From NCBI GenBank assembly GCA_018399255.1, contig JAGYPA010000026.1:1-49199 (forward strand): a stretch of 49,199 nucleotides of DNA, in the 5' to 3' direction. Source of the stretch: Spirochaetales bacterium (GTDB lineage Bacteria; Spirochaetota; Spirochaetia; JABMQR01). The translations under genes were made by a program, and so were the position numbers. Below are positions 34,600-43,252 of the stretch, one piece after another. Under the pieces are notes generated by a model. That model had not been told where the DNA came from and did not search any database. It worked only from the letters and a program-made list of their open reading frames with translations. Position 1 is the first letter of the stretch, and the number at the start of each line of letters is the position of its first letter.

Positions 34600-35414
34600 A
34601 AGCATATATTCAGCAGTTGATCAGCGAGTATGCAGATATCCTCACAAAAAAAAGTCTTGTAAGAGAGTACCTGCAGGCAAGAGTTCTTCAGACTTTGCAG
34701 GATAACGGAGCTTTTTCAAACTGGGCATTCCTTGGAGGAACAGCATTACGCTTTCTCTATAACATTCCAAGATACTCGGAATATCTTGATTTCTCGGTCA
34801 GGAATCCAAGTGAAGATTGCCGATTTGAGGTTTTACTGCATAAAATGAAAGCTGTCTTTCAAGCCGAAAGCTACACTGTCAATATTAAAATGTCATCCCC
34901 TAAAGTAGTAATGTCAGCTTTCCTCAAATTTCCGGGATTACTGTATGAGCTTGGTATTTCTCCGTATGAAACAGAAACAGTATCAATAAAAATTGAGATT
35001 GATACAAATCCTCCTGAGGGTGCAGCTTATTCCACAAAAATTATTCGTAGACATGTAATTGTTCAGGTGCTTCAGTATGACAAAGCTTCTCTTTTTGCAG
35101 GGAAACTGCATGCTATATTATCAAGAGCCTATACAAAAGGACGCGATCTCTATGATTTTGTCTGGTATTTGTCTGATCCAAGTTGGCCACATCCAAACCT
35201 GAAGCTGCTCAATGCGTCCCTGATGCAAACAGGTTGGAGTGGAGATGTGATCACTGAAAAATCAATTGCACCTATACTGTCTGAAAGAATGAATGAATTG
35301 AATTGGGATAGTGTTTCTCATGACATTCAACCCTTTCTGGAAAGGGCAGGTGATTTAGCCTTGATCACTAAGGATAACTGTCTAGGATTAATTTCTGATA
35401 AATTCATGAAGTAA
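34596..35414 (+). CDS. AbiEii-type nucleotidyltransferase toxin with altered catalytic motif
   Basis: This 272-residue protein has the AbiEii/DUF1814 fold: FLGGTALRFLYNIPRYSEYL then DFSVRN (45-69), KIEID (132-136), and AGKLHAILSRAYTKGRDLYD (168-187). Active toxins transfer nucleotides to tRNA or other acceptors and need a D-x-D pair at the end of motif I, normally SEDLDF. Here it is SEYLDF: Y63 (codon TAT at 34782-34784) replaces the first Asp, a one-base change from GAT. D65 and D136 remain. The enzyme may be inactive or weakened. The gene reads intact otherwise and is coupled to abiEi. Confidence 0.85.
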   Translation: MKAYIQQLISEYADILTKKSLVREYLQARVLQTLQDNGAFSNWAFLGGTALRFLYNIPRYSEYLDFSVRNPSEDCRFEVLLHKMKAVFQAESYTVNIKMSSPKVVMSAFLKFPGLLYELGISPYETETVSIKIEIDTNPPEGAAYSTKIIRRHVIVQVLQYDKASLFAGKLHAILSRAYTKGRDLYDFVWYLSDPSWPHPNLKLLNASLMQTGWSGDVITEKSIAPILSERMNELNWDSVSHDIQPFLERAGDLALITKDNCLGLISDKFMK

Positions 35415-35581
35415 TGATGAGCAGTTGAAAAAGAGATAGTACCTTGACGGTGGAGAACTCTGTCTCCCATCCCGCAAGCTTCTGATCAGTGCCTATTCAA
35501 TGAACAGCATGGTACTGGTTATCTGTATCTCTTTCTAGGAGTCTGTCGGAGTTAGGATTTTGAAGCGAAAAGAACGAGGTT
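35415..35581. other. gene-free stretch after abiEii
   Basis: AAAGAGATA (35430-35438) and TATCTCTTT (35526-35534) are 9-bp inverted repeats about 87 bp apart, with AGTACC/GGTACT nearby. Nothing else is recognised. They could bound the AbiE insertion, but I cannot show it. Confidence 0.35.
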
Positions 35582-36001
35582 TTAGGCAGGATTTTGGGTT
35601 GATAGAGCCTGGATCCAAATACGATCAGTAAGAATTTCACCATAATCATGTGCTATTTTATTTCTCAATCCAATTATTTTTGACCAAGGAATATCGGTAT
35701 TCTGTTCTATTATATCCTTTGATACATGATTTGCAGCCTCGCCTACAATCTCAAGCCTTTCAATGGCCAATCTCTTAACTCTGTTTTGCATAAAAGAAGA
35801 ATGATTTTCATTCCCAAACGAAGCGAGAGGAGCGGAACCAACTTGTTGGTTCCATTCCCGAGCGAGTGCCGGGATCGCAAGGTTGAGATACCCCCGTAGT
35901 AATCTGCGGCCCCTTTGGGCGGAACGGAGGCACGAAGTGCCTCGGGTCCCAAGCATTCCCTTCGGGAATGCCGCTTGCCCTGGGGTATCGATACCTTTCA
36001 T
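35582..36001 (-). pseudogene. HepT-like RNase remnant with N-terminus replaced by a palindromic element
   Basis: The last 75 residues or so (SSFMQNRVKRLAIERLEIVG, EAANHVSKDIIEQNTDIPWS, RNKIAHDYGE) match the C-terminal part of HepT/DUF86 toxins and include the R-x4-H-x-Y RNase motif (RNKIAHDY). The preceding 60 codons come from the palindromic element at 35821-35995 and are not HepT. No MNT nucleotidyltransferase antitoxin partner is present. The frame is open throughout, but the protein lacks the first HepT helices, so it is most likely non-functional. Confidence 0.75.
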
Positions 36002-36020
36002 TTTTTCCCAAAATCCTGCC
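35585..36020. repeat. 14-bp perfect inverted repeats bounding the HepT/palindrome segment
   Basis: GGCAGGATTTTGGG (35585-35598) is the exact reverse complement of CCCAAAATCCTGCC (36007-36020). The 436-bp interval contains the HepT remnant and the palindromic element. This has the form of terminal inverted repeats of a small non-autonomous element, though no target-site duplication is obvious. Confidence 0.65.
35821..35995. repeat. highly palindromic repeat element (MITE/REP-like)
   Basis: Nested inverted repeats: GGAACCAACTTGTTGGTTCC (35834-35853), GAGGCAC-GAA-GTGCCTC (35927-35943), GCATTCCC-TTC-GGGAATGC (35953-35971) and GGTATCGATACC (35984-35995). A long-range pair GATACCCC (35887-35894) with GGGGTATC (35982-35989) would close a cruciform of about 100 nt around the inner hairpins. 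It would fold strongly as RNA or single-stranded DNA. No transposase is encoded. Confidence 0.8.
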
Positions 36021-36043
36021 GTTTCGTCAGATCTGGAAATTTG

Positions 36044-36979
36044 TCAGATCTGGAACTTCGTCAGCTCGAGAACTTCGTCGATGTTTGCATCAGCCAGGCG
36101 GCGGTTCCGCTCATCCCAGAACCGTTCTGAAGTCCGGACACGATCGGTCTTGAAAACCCCCTGCCGGAACAGAAGCCGCTTGAAGAAGCAGATCGATATC
36201 TCAAGATGCTGATTGGAAAAGGTGAGAATCGGGAGAATCCGGCGAAACAGGGCTGCAGCCTCGCTTCTCTGCCCCTCACGGTACAGCCGGAGAATTCTGA
36301 CGTACAACTCATGCATTCCGGTCGGCATAAATATATCGACCCCGCGGTCCAGGCCATCGATAAGGTGCATTACCGCCCATCCCCCGGCAACCTGCAGTCT
36401 TTTACCTGCTCCCGCCAGCTCCTCAGCTGCAGCGGACAGCACCTGCGTGTACTTCACCCCTGCCGGCACCACCTCAATCTTGAGACAGCGAAAAGCCGGA
36501 ATATCGACTGCCAGCCGGGTGATCAGATCTACCGGCACCCCGTATCCGGCGGCATCCCAGTCCTGAATCATCAGATAATCCATCCCGGCATCCGCAACCT
36601 CTTCAATAGCCGCGCGGTAGGATTCCGGGTCACTATAGGGAACTGCAACCAGAATCCCGTCACAACCAATCCCCATAAGGTCTTTTACGATACCGATACG
36701 TTCCTCCGGAACAGCCGAGGCGCCCCCGATAACGGGAACTCTCCCCCCGCAGGCATCAACAACTGCTGCTGTGAGCTCCAGACGTTCCTTACGACTGAGA
36801 AACTCAACCTCGGAAGCCATTGCGGGATAGAGAAACCCGTCCACGCCGGCCATTACGGCATACTCGACATGTCCCCTGAGAGCCTCGATATCCGGATCTC
36901 CGTTCCCCAGAAAAGGGGTATTCAGAACCGTGACAATACCCGACAGGGGCTGTTCAGTAAGATTGCGTCGCCTGCTCAT
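36044..36979 (-). CDS. DapA-family protein, paralogue 3 (catalytic Tyr not conserved)
   Basis: This 311-residue TIM barrel has TPFLGNGDPD at the N-terminus, PAMASEVEFLS in place of GGTTGE, and Schiff-base K167 (FRCLKIEV). The strand that usually ends in YNxP reads YLMIQDWD, so the catalytic Tyr is replaced (Q139 region). It may be a dehydratase-type or otherwise divergent member. Overlaps paralogue 4 by 4 bp (ATGA). Last gene of the TRAP operon. The C-terminal 20 codons lie beside short repeats (AACTTCGTC, 36054-36080). Confidence 0.8.
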   Translation of the reverse strand: MSRRRNLTEQPLSGIVTVLNTPFLGNGDPDIEALRGHVEYAVMAGVDGFLYPAMASEVEFLSRKERLELTAAVVDACGGRVPVIGGASAVPEERIGIVKDLMGIGCDGILVAVPYSDPESYRAAIEEVADAGMDYLMIQDWDAAGYGVPVDLITRLAVDIPAFRCLKIEVVPAGVKYTQVLSAAAEELAGAGKRLQVAGGWAVMHLIDGLDRGVDIFMPTGMHELYVRILRLYREGQRSEAAALFRRILPILTFSNQHLEISICFFKRLLFRQGVFKTDRVRTSERFWDERNRRLADANIDEVLELTKFQI

Positions 36980-37899
36980 AACATAGTCCGGGAATAATCC
37001 GAGAGGAGGTTCCGCATCTGATCGAGAATGCGCAGATGATTTTCTCCCAGTTCTGCCGTCCCCAGCTTCCGGGTATAGGCCGATTCAATAACACCCAGCG
37101 ACTGCAAATGGTGCTTGGCGCTCAACGGGTACCAGGAATCCTCAATCGCCGACAAGGGCCCGAGAAGGTTCTGCAAGGCATCACCAGATCCGGGATCCGC
37201 CAGCTGCCTGACAACCAGCTCTTTATACAGCGAGGGGTGAAAATTTGCCATAACCCCGCTGTACCCGCTGCCCCCATCGGCAAGCGACCGGCTCAGGGTT
37301 GCGCTGTTGGCATTGTAGAGCTTAAAGCCGCTCCCGCTGAGCAGCTGCAGCCGCCTTTTCATCAGTCCGCTGTCGCAGCTGGTATCCTTGAGAAAGGTGA
37401 ACCGACCCGAATCCGCACTGTACTGCAAAGCCGCATCCGAGATGAGCCGCTTGTAGGGATAAGGACACTCATAGAAACCAAGCGGCATATCTGAAGGCAG
37501 CGCACTGGTAAGAAACTGCAGACTGCGCAGAAATTCCTCATCGCCGGCATCCTCTTTCCCGGCGAGCAGATTGGTTATGAGCACCACCGCCTCCACGCCA
37601 GTTTCTGCCATGGCGCAGAGCTCATCAGCTTGATCGGCCAGCAAGTCGCTCGTATGCCCCGAACAGATAACCGGGACCCGTCCGGCGGCAGCCGCAACCG
37701 TGGCTGAAGCCAGCCCGACTTTTTCCTCAAGCGTAAGATTGAACATCTCGCTCGACTGGCAGACAGCAAAGAGCCCGTCCACCCCCTGGGAAATATACCA
37801 ATCAACCAGACGCTCAAGAGAAGCGTAGTCTATCCTTCCGTCATCTGTGAAAGGGGTTATCATCGTGGGCCAGATTCCATCAGGCAGCATTTTTTTCAT
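36976..37899 (-). CDS. DapA-family lyase or synthase, paralogue 4
   Basis: This 307-residue protein has ITPFTDDGRIDY, CQSSEMFNLTLEEK at the GTTGE position, catalytic Y143 (GFYECPYPYK) and Schiff-base K171 (FTFLKDTSCD). It belongs to the class I aldolase/DHDPS family, with an unusual Cys-rich active-site strand. Translationally coupled to paralogue 3. The sulfatase gene lies 43 bp upstream. It is likely an aldolase or dehydratase for a 2-keto-3-deoxy acid; the assignment is by family only. Confidence 0.85.
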   Translation of the reverse strand: MKKMLPDGIWPTMITPFTDDGRIDYASLERLVDWYISQGVDGLFAVCQSSEMFNLTLEEKVGLASATVAAAAGRVPVICSGHTSDLLADQADELCAMAETGVEAVVLITNLLAGKEDAGDEEFLRSLQFLTSALPSDMPLGFYECPYPYKRLISDAALQYSADSGRFTFLKDTSCDSGLMKRRLQLLSGSGFKLYNANSATLSRSLADGGSGYSGVMANFHPSLYKELVVRQLADPGSGDALQNLLGPLSAIEDSWYPLSAKHHLQSLGVIESAYTRKLGTAELGENHLRILDQMRNLLSDYSRTML

Positions 37900-37942
37900 A
37901 ATCCTATCCTTGTTGCTTCAGGCTGTTCTCTCTTAAGCATGG

Positions 37943-39493
37943 TTATTTCAGACGGTTATCGAACAGTTCATCAAACGCGGGAACCGCAGAAAACGCCCTC
38001 CGGGGCCGCAGGAGATCCTCCCGGGCAAACCAGTTCAGCATAAGTCCCATCAGGTTTTTCCGGATTTCAGGCTGATGATCCCAGAGATTTGCCTTCTCAC
38101 CCGGATCCTCCTGCAGATTGAAAAGCTGCCCCTCAGGCTGACCAGATCCGCGAGCGGCTTCCGGGCCGCTTTTCGCCCCGAAATCCGAATTGGAAAGAGG
38201 GCTTGCAGCTGAATCGGATACCGAATACGGAACCGGATGGTAGACATTGAGCTTATACCGGCCGTCAGTCACCATCGTCGCATTAATTGGTGGATTAAAG
38301 TACCGCCCGGTAACATCAATACCGGTCTCCCGATAGGCACAGACGGCTTCCGTGTGACAGCTTTCCGTCGCTTGCCGTATATCGCAGGATTCGGGCATCA
38401 GCCTGCCGACAGCCTCCGTATCCGCCCCGGCCGCAGTCAGTACCGTTGCTGCAATATCATGAGGCTGTACAAGAGCCGGAGAACGCACCCCGGCCGGCAC
38501 GACTCCCGGCTGACGGACAATAAGGGGAACTTTGACGCAGGGATCGTAAAAGTATGCTCCCTTGACCAGCAGACCATGATCCCCCAGCATATCACCATGA
38601 TCGCTGAGAAAGATTACCAGCGTATCATCAGCAATCCCCCCGGCATCCAGCGCCGCCAGCACCCGTCCTACTTCGTCATCGAGCAGGGCAAGAGAGCCGT
38701 AGTATCCCGTACGCATATCGCGGAAATCGTCCCCGGTAAAATTATCGAACGCTCCCAGATATCCTGCCTGCTGCTCCCGGGCAAGACCGCTTACCGTATG
38801 GTGCCGTTCGGCATCAGTCAATTCCGGCATCGGCATCTTTTTCTGATCCACCCGATCGGCATATTCTGCAGGATAGTCATCGTACGGGTTATGGGGATCA
38901 AAAACGCTCATCATACAGAAGAATGGGCGATCAGGTTCGTGGTGCTCGATAAAATCGATCGTCCGTTCCGCAGCCCAGTGGGTAAAATGATATTCTCGGG
39001 GAATATGGGTCAGCTTTCGCTTCTGTTCCTTGAGCCGGGCATGAAACTCCGGATCCTTGGCCTTCAGCCACTGTGAATACCCGTTATACGGGGAATCCAT
39101 GCTGATCGAAGCCTCCAGGCACCATTCATAGATATCGAACCCATCGTTGGGATGCCGGACCGCCTCTTCCTGAATACGCCCGCTCACATGGAGCTTTCCA
39201 AAGAGCGCAGTGGTATAGCCCATATCCTGCAGATGCCGGGGAAAAAGTATCTCACTGTCCGGCAGGATATCGTGCAGTCGGAGAACGCCGTGCCCGGGAA
39301 TATGCTTCCCGGTAAACATGCTTGCCCGTGAGGGGGTGCAGATGGGATTGTTTACATAGCAGTTTTCAAAGAGCATCCCTTCGGCGGCCAGCCGGTCGAG
39401 GTTGGGGGTATCGATCCAGTCTGCCCCATAGCATCCCAGGGAATCGTACCGCTGCTGGTCGGTCATAATAATCAGAATATTCGGCTTTTTCAT
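37943..39493 (-). CDS. type I sulfatase (arylsulfatase A family)
   Basis: This 516-residue alkaline-phosphatase-fold hydrolase has the formylglycine signature CTPSR at 52-56 (C52 would be converted to formylglycine). Metal ligands include D12 in IIMTDQQRYDSLGCYG and the later segment FLSDHGDMLGDHGLLVKGAYFY. No signal peptide is visible, so it should act in the cytosol on an imported sulfated molecule. The ATG overlaps the stop of the tandem URO-D gene by 4 bp. Suggests that the TRAP importer brings in a sulfated acid or sugar derivative. Confidence 0.9.
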   Translation of the reverse strand: MKKPNILIIMTDQQRYDSLGCYGADWIDTPNLDRLAAEGMLFENCYVNNPICTPSRASMFTGKHIPGHGVLRLHDILPDSEILFPRHLQDMGYTTALFGKLHVSGRIQEEAVRHPNDGFDIYEWCLEASISMDSPYNGYSQWLKAKDPEFHARLKEQKRKLTHIPREYHFTHWAAERTIDFIEHHEPDRPFFCMMSVFDPHNPYDDYPAEYADRVDQKKMPMPELTDAERHHTVSGLAREQQAGYLGAFDNFTGDDFRDMRTGYYGSLALLDDEVGRVLAALDAGGIADDTLVIFLSDHGDMLGDHGLLVKGAYFYDPCVKVPLIVRQPGVVPAGVRSPALVQPHDIAATVLTAAGADTEAVGRLMPESCDIRQATESCHTEAVCAYRETGIDVTGRYFNPPINATMVTDGRYKLNVYHPVPYSVSDSAASPLSNSDFGAKSGPEAARGSGQPEGQLFNLQEDPGEKANLWDHQPEIRKNLMGLMLNWFAREDLLRPRRAFSAVPAFDELFDNRLK

Positions 39494-41952
39494 AAATCAC
39501 GCTCCTTGTCTTGCAGGGTCTGCTCCTTATCTTGCGAAAGCCGCTCCCCCTCTTCCCTGAGATTCCCCTCTTCCCTGACCATGGCCAGAAATCCATTAAT
39601 CCGCTCATCGGGCATGGTCGTCTCCACATCGGCAAGAACGATATCACAGGGAGCATACTCGAGGTTGATGCGTTTCACGGCTGCCGCAAGCTCCGCTTCG
39701 CTCATTGCTTCCACCTCTCCCGGAGTCAGCAGCAGGGCCCTGCGCGTTTCGGGAAACATGCGCTTTATCCGGGCCAGGTCTGAGCGGATTCCGGTATCCA
39801 GATAGCCCATTTTGTCGATTTTCCGCAGCGAATCCAGATAGGGATCGGCAACCCAGTTACACGTATGAATGCCGAAGCGCTGATACTGCGTACTCAGATG
39901 CATATCCAGAGGCAGGATAAATTCTTCGTACTGCTGAGGTGAAATCATGCTTACCGTACAGTTGCTCATGGAGAGCAGATCCACGGAAAAACCGGACTCA
40001 CGCTGCCGTCTCTGAACCTTTTTTGATACCTGCTCAATGGTCCCGGCGATATGGCGGAAAAAGTTTTTCACCGTCTCGGGTTCATCCAGCATGTCCAGAA
40101 AAAGTTCGCTGCCCCGCAGCTTTGCAGCGATATTGATGGTTCCCTGATAGTTGAGATAGCCGTGAACGGGTCCCCATTTTTCGCTGATAATCTCCATCTG
40201 CTCTTCCAGCTGCAGTAAGGTTTTATTAGCATCCAGAGTGACGGACGGGGGGGGCAAATTTCTGATATCATCCAGGGTGAGTATCGGTTTAGCGTCCGGC
40301 CAGGCATCGGAGGCATACAGCGGTTCGGCTCCGTAGATCATCGGAATCAGCAGGATGCCGAAAACGCCGGAAAGTGTCGCACAGGCCGGTTCAATCCCGT
40401 TCTCATAACGGGGGGTAAAATAGGGCACCGACGGAAAATGGGCGTGCAGGTATTCTTTCATCGTTACCAGACTTTCATACCGGTAAACCGGGTCGGTATG
40501 CCAGATTTCCCCGAAATCGATGCCGAGGCGGTCGTGATACCACCGGGGGGTGAAGCCCAGGGAAACCCGGAGCCTTCCCTCTGTCCCGTCGCACGGTTCC
40601 CGGGTTGCCGGTCCGGCCAGGGGGATGTGGTTGCGCAGCTGGCCTGATGAAACCGCAGGATTTTCAGTCGCGTGGTTTTCACCCGCAGAATTTTCGAGAT
40701 TCTCAGAATTCTTGGGTTTTCCAGTTTTCATGGCCCTTGGCCCTTGTCTGTCCTCGTTCCGGTATTCTGACAACTCCGTACGGCTCAGCTCAAAGAGCTC
40801 CCGGGGAGTCGGCGCGGGGATACTGCCGGAAAAGGCGGTACTGTCCAGATGAAGGATAATCCCGCTCCCCCCATCAGTAACCCTGCCGATTCGCCGAAAG
40901 TACTCCCGGGGTGTTTCCCCCGGTGTAACCGGCCACTTGCCGAAGCAGCAGACTCCGGATGTTCTGAACTTTTCCATGGTCCGGGTAAAATCGTGCATTT
41001 CCGGGTTTCCGAAGTTGATCGCCCGCACCCCCTCCAACGCGAGGTAGGCATCGAGCAGGTGATCATTTTTCCCGCAATAGTGAAGGAACCCGCCCCCGAA
41101 TCGATCCAGAGCCTGCTTGTCGTAGGGGATAACGTACTCATCAATCTGCTCCGGGGATATCAGGGTCGCGGTATCTTCCGATATCCGGACTCCCCCGTTG
41201 TTCATGTGGATCCCCTGAATCAAGGCATGTCCGTGATAGCACGAGCCTTCCGGCTCTCCCAGCGCTTTCTTGAGGGTCAGCGTGCAGGAGATGTAGAGCT
41301 CCGTGCAGAACTGAAGCAGCTCATGCACAAACTGCGGGTCATCGTACATATCGAGAAACAGCTGGTCACCGTAAATAAGGTGAGCCAGATCGAACGGCCC
41401 CTGCGTGTCAGGCATATAGACGTGAATTTCCGGCGGGAGCAGCTCCCTGAACCAGGAAATATATTCTACGGCCCGCTGCATCATGGGACTCTCTCCCGCC
41501 TTATCCAGGGCAGAGCTGGCGATGCCCGTTCTGGTCAGATGGGTTGTGAGCCATGGGTAGGCATCATCGAATACGGCATATTCGAGGCCGAGGGCGGCCG
41601 GGAGGAAGATTGTCCCGAAATTGGGCCGGATGCAGAGAGGGGCTCCAAAGTTCTCCGCTGCGCTCACAAGAACATCTTCCAGCTGCCCGTGCAGCATCTT
41701 CGCCTTATCGAAAAACTGCTCCTTAAGGGTATAGGTATTACCGGGAATTCCGGTATTCTGCGGTCGCCAGAACAGCAGCGGCATAGCGGCTGCAGGTGTG
41801 TTTTCCAGGGCTGCGTGAATGGCGGGAAGCTGATGTTCTCTGCCTTGCCTTTCTGCTTCATACTGCTCTGAACCTTGCCGTTCTTGTGAAGCTTCGGCAA
41901 AGTCATCCAGAAGCTTCCTGAGCGATTCATGCACCATTACAGCGGTATTCAT
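39490..41952 (-). CDS. tandem fusion of two URO-D superfamily domains
   Basis: This 820-residue protein has two TIM-barrel domains of the URO-D superfamily, each about 330-390 residues: domain 1 at residues 1-395 and domain 2 at about 461-790. Each has one His-x-Cys pair: H291-C293 (LHYCGKND) and H696-C698 (IHTCNWVADPY). A 65-residue low-complexity linker (396-460, rich in Asn, Glu and Gly) joins them. Single-domain members are about 340-380 residues. The domains are clearly different in sequence, so this is fusion or ancient duplication. The role may be methyl transfer or decarboxylation of the imported substrate. Between dctM (5 bp) and the sulfatase gene. Confidence 0.8.
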   Translation of the reverse strand: MNTAVMVHESLRKLLDDFAEASQERQGSEQYEAERQGREHQLPAIHAALENTPAAAMPLLFWRPQNTGIPGNTYTLKEQFFDKAKMLHGQLEDVLVSAAENFGAPLCIRPNFGTIFLPAALGLEYAVFDDAYPWLTTHLTRTGIASSALDKAGESPMMQRAVEYISWFRELLPPEIHVYMPDTQGPFDLAHLIYGDQLFLDMYDDPQFVHELLQFCTELYISCTLTLKKALGEPEGSCYHGHALIQGIHMNNGGVRISEDTATLISPEQIDEYVIPYDKQALDRFGGGFLHYCGKNDHLLDAYLALEGVRAINFGNPEMHDFTRTMEKFRTSGVCCFGKWPVTPGETPREYFRRIGRVTDGGSGIILHLDSTAFSGSIPAPTPRELFELSRTELSEYRNEDRQGPRAMKTGKPKNSENLENSAGENHATENPAVSSGQLRNHIPLAGPATREPCDGTEGRLRVSLGFTPRWYHDRLGIDFGEIWHTDPVYRYESLVTMKEYLHAHFPSVPYFTPRYENGIEPACATLSGVFGILLIPMIYGAEPLYASDAWPDAKPILTLDDIRNLPPPSVTLDANKTLLQLEEQMEIISEKWGPVHGYLNYQGTINIAAKLRGSELFLDMLDEPETVKNFFRHIAGTIEQVSKKVQRRQRESGFSVDLLSMSNCTVSMISPQQYEEFILPLDMHLSTQYQRFGIHTCNWVADPYLDSLRKIDKMGYLDTGIRSDLARIKRMFPETRRALLLTPGEVEAMSEAELAAAVKRINLEYAPCDIVLADVETTMPDERINGFLAMVREEGNLREEGERLSQDKEQTLQDKERDL

Positions 41953-41956
41953 ACCA

Positions 41957-43252
41957 TCAGTACCCGAATACTCTCGGAAGAAACAGCACGATTTCCGGGA
42001 CGTAGGTAATCAGGAGCAGCACCAGCAGCATCGGCACCAGCATCGGCAGAATTTCCTTGATAACCTGCTTCAGGGGCGTGTCCGATATTCCCGAGGTGAT
42101 AAACAGCAGCATGCCGAACGGCGGTGTCGAGAGGCCGATCATCATATTCAGTACGATAACCACCCCGAAGTGGATCAGATCGATCCCCAGCAGATTGACC
42201 AGAGGCAGCATGATGGGGATAAAGACAACCGTCAGGGTCGAAGTATCGATAAACATTCCCAGAACGATAAATACCAGATTAATAAGCAGCAGCAGAACAT
42301 ACTTGTTTTCCGTAATACCCAGCAGTATATTGGAAAAGTATACCGGTATCTGTTCCCGGGTAACGATAAACGAAAAGGTGTAGGCGCACCCGACTATCAG
42401 AGAGAGGGTTCCGGTCTGACGGACTGTTTCCTTAACCGCCGCCCAGAGGGTTTTTGCCCCCATGGCTTTATAGACAAAAGCGGCAACCAGGATAGCGTAG
42501 AACGAAGCCAGCGCCCCTGCCTCGGTGGGGGTTACCACACCGCTGTAAATACCGCCCAACAAAACAATTACCGAAAAGAGTGCAGGAAAGGCCTTTACGG
42601 TGATAACCAGGATATCGCGCAGGGTATGCTTGATTCCCAGCGGGTAGTTGCGTTTGTTGGCTATAATGGCAACATAGATCATCAGTGCTCCGCCCAGCAT
42701 AAGTCCGGGAATCATGCCGCCCAGAAAGAGATTTCCAATAGAGGTTCCTGAAAGCATGGCATAGAAAATCATGGGGATGCTCGGGGGAAACACCGGGCCG
42801 ATGGTTGCGGAGCCGGCGGTTATAGCACAGCTGAATCCGTCATCGTATCCGTACTCCCGCATCGCTTTTATTTCCATCATTCCCAGACCGGAGGCATCTG
42901 CAATGGCAGAGCCTGTCATGCCGGAAAAAATGATTGATGCGACAACGTTCACGTGTCCCAGACCGCCCTTCCGCCGACCGACTATGGCATTGGCAAACTT
43001 GAATATCATATCGGTAATCTTACCGGAATTCATGATGTTCGCCATAAAAACAAAGAGCGGAACGGCAATAATTATGTATTTGGCCTCGAGATTTGTAAGC
43101 ACCTTTTCGGCCACCATTTCCATGCCGGCTCCCGCTCCGGGGGCTGCGGCCAGATAAAAAATCGAGGTCATCAGCATGCCGAGGGCTATAGGCAGGCGGA
43201 GAAGAAAGATGCTTATAAATCCGAGAAAGAATATCAGCAGCGGCCAGTTCAT
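41957..43252 (-). CDS. dctM: TRAP transporter large permease (DctM)
   Basis: This 431-residue membrane protein has 12 spans and the DctM pattern: SIIFSGMTGSAIADASGLG followed by MMEIKAMREYGYD, ITAGSATIGPVFPPSIPMIF and GVVTPTEAGALASFYAI. It moves an organic acid with Na+ or H+ together with DctQ and the DctP receptor. Overlaps dctQ by 4 bp. Substrate class is set by the receptor and is not known. Confidence 0.95.
   Translation of the reverse strand: MNWPLLIFFLGFISIFLLRLPIALGMLMTSIFYLAAAPGAGAGMEMVAEKVLTNLEAKYIIIAVPLFVFMANIMNSGKITDMIFKFANAIVGRRKGGLGHVNVVASIIFSGMTGSAIADASGLGMMEIKAMREYGYDDGFSCAITAGSATIGPVFPPSIPMIFYAMLSGTSIGNLFLGGMIPGLMLGGALMIYVAIIANKRNYPLGIKHTLRDILVITVKAFPALFSVIVLLGGIYSGVVTPTEAGALASFYAILVAAFVYKAMGAKTLWAAVKETVRQTGTLSLIVGCAYTFSFIVTREQIPVYFSNILLGITENKYVLLLLINLVFIVLGMFIDTSTLTVVFIPIMLPLVNLLGIDLIHFGVVIVLNMMIGLSTPPFGMLLFITSGISDTPLKQVIKEILPMLVPMLLVLLLITYVPEIVLFLPRVFGY

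Noticed and set aside
35582..36001. Complete HepT-MNT toxin-antitoxin system
   Set aside because: The HepT N-terminus is missing and no MNT nucleotidyltransferase gene is present on either side.
40849..41871. 340-codon open frame on the plus strand
   Set aside because: It is antisense to the tandem URO-D gene and shows no motif; long antisense frames are expected in GC-rich coding DNA.
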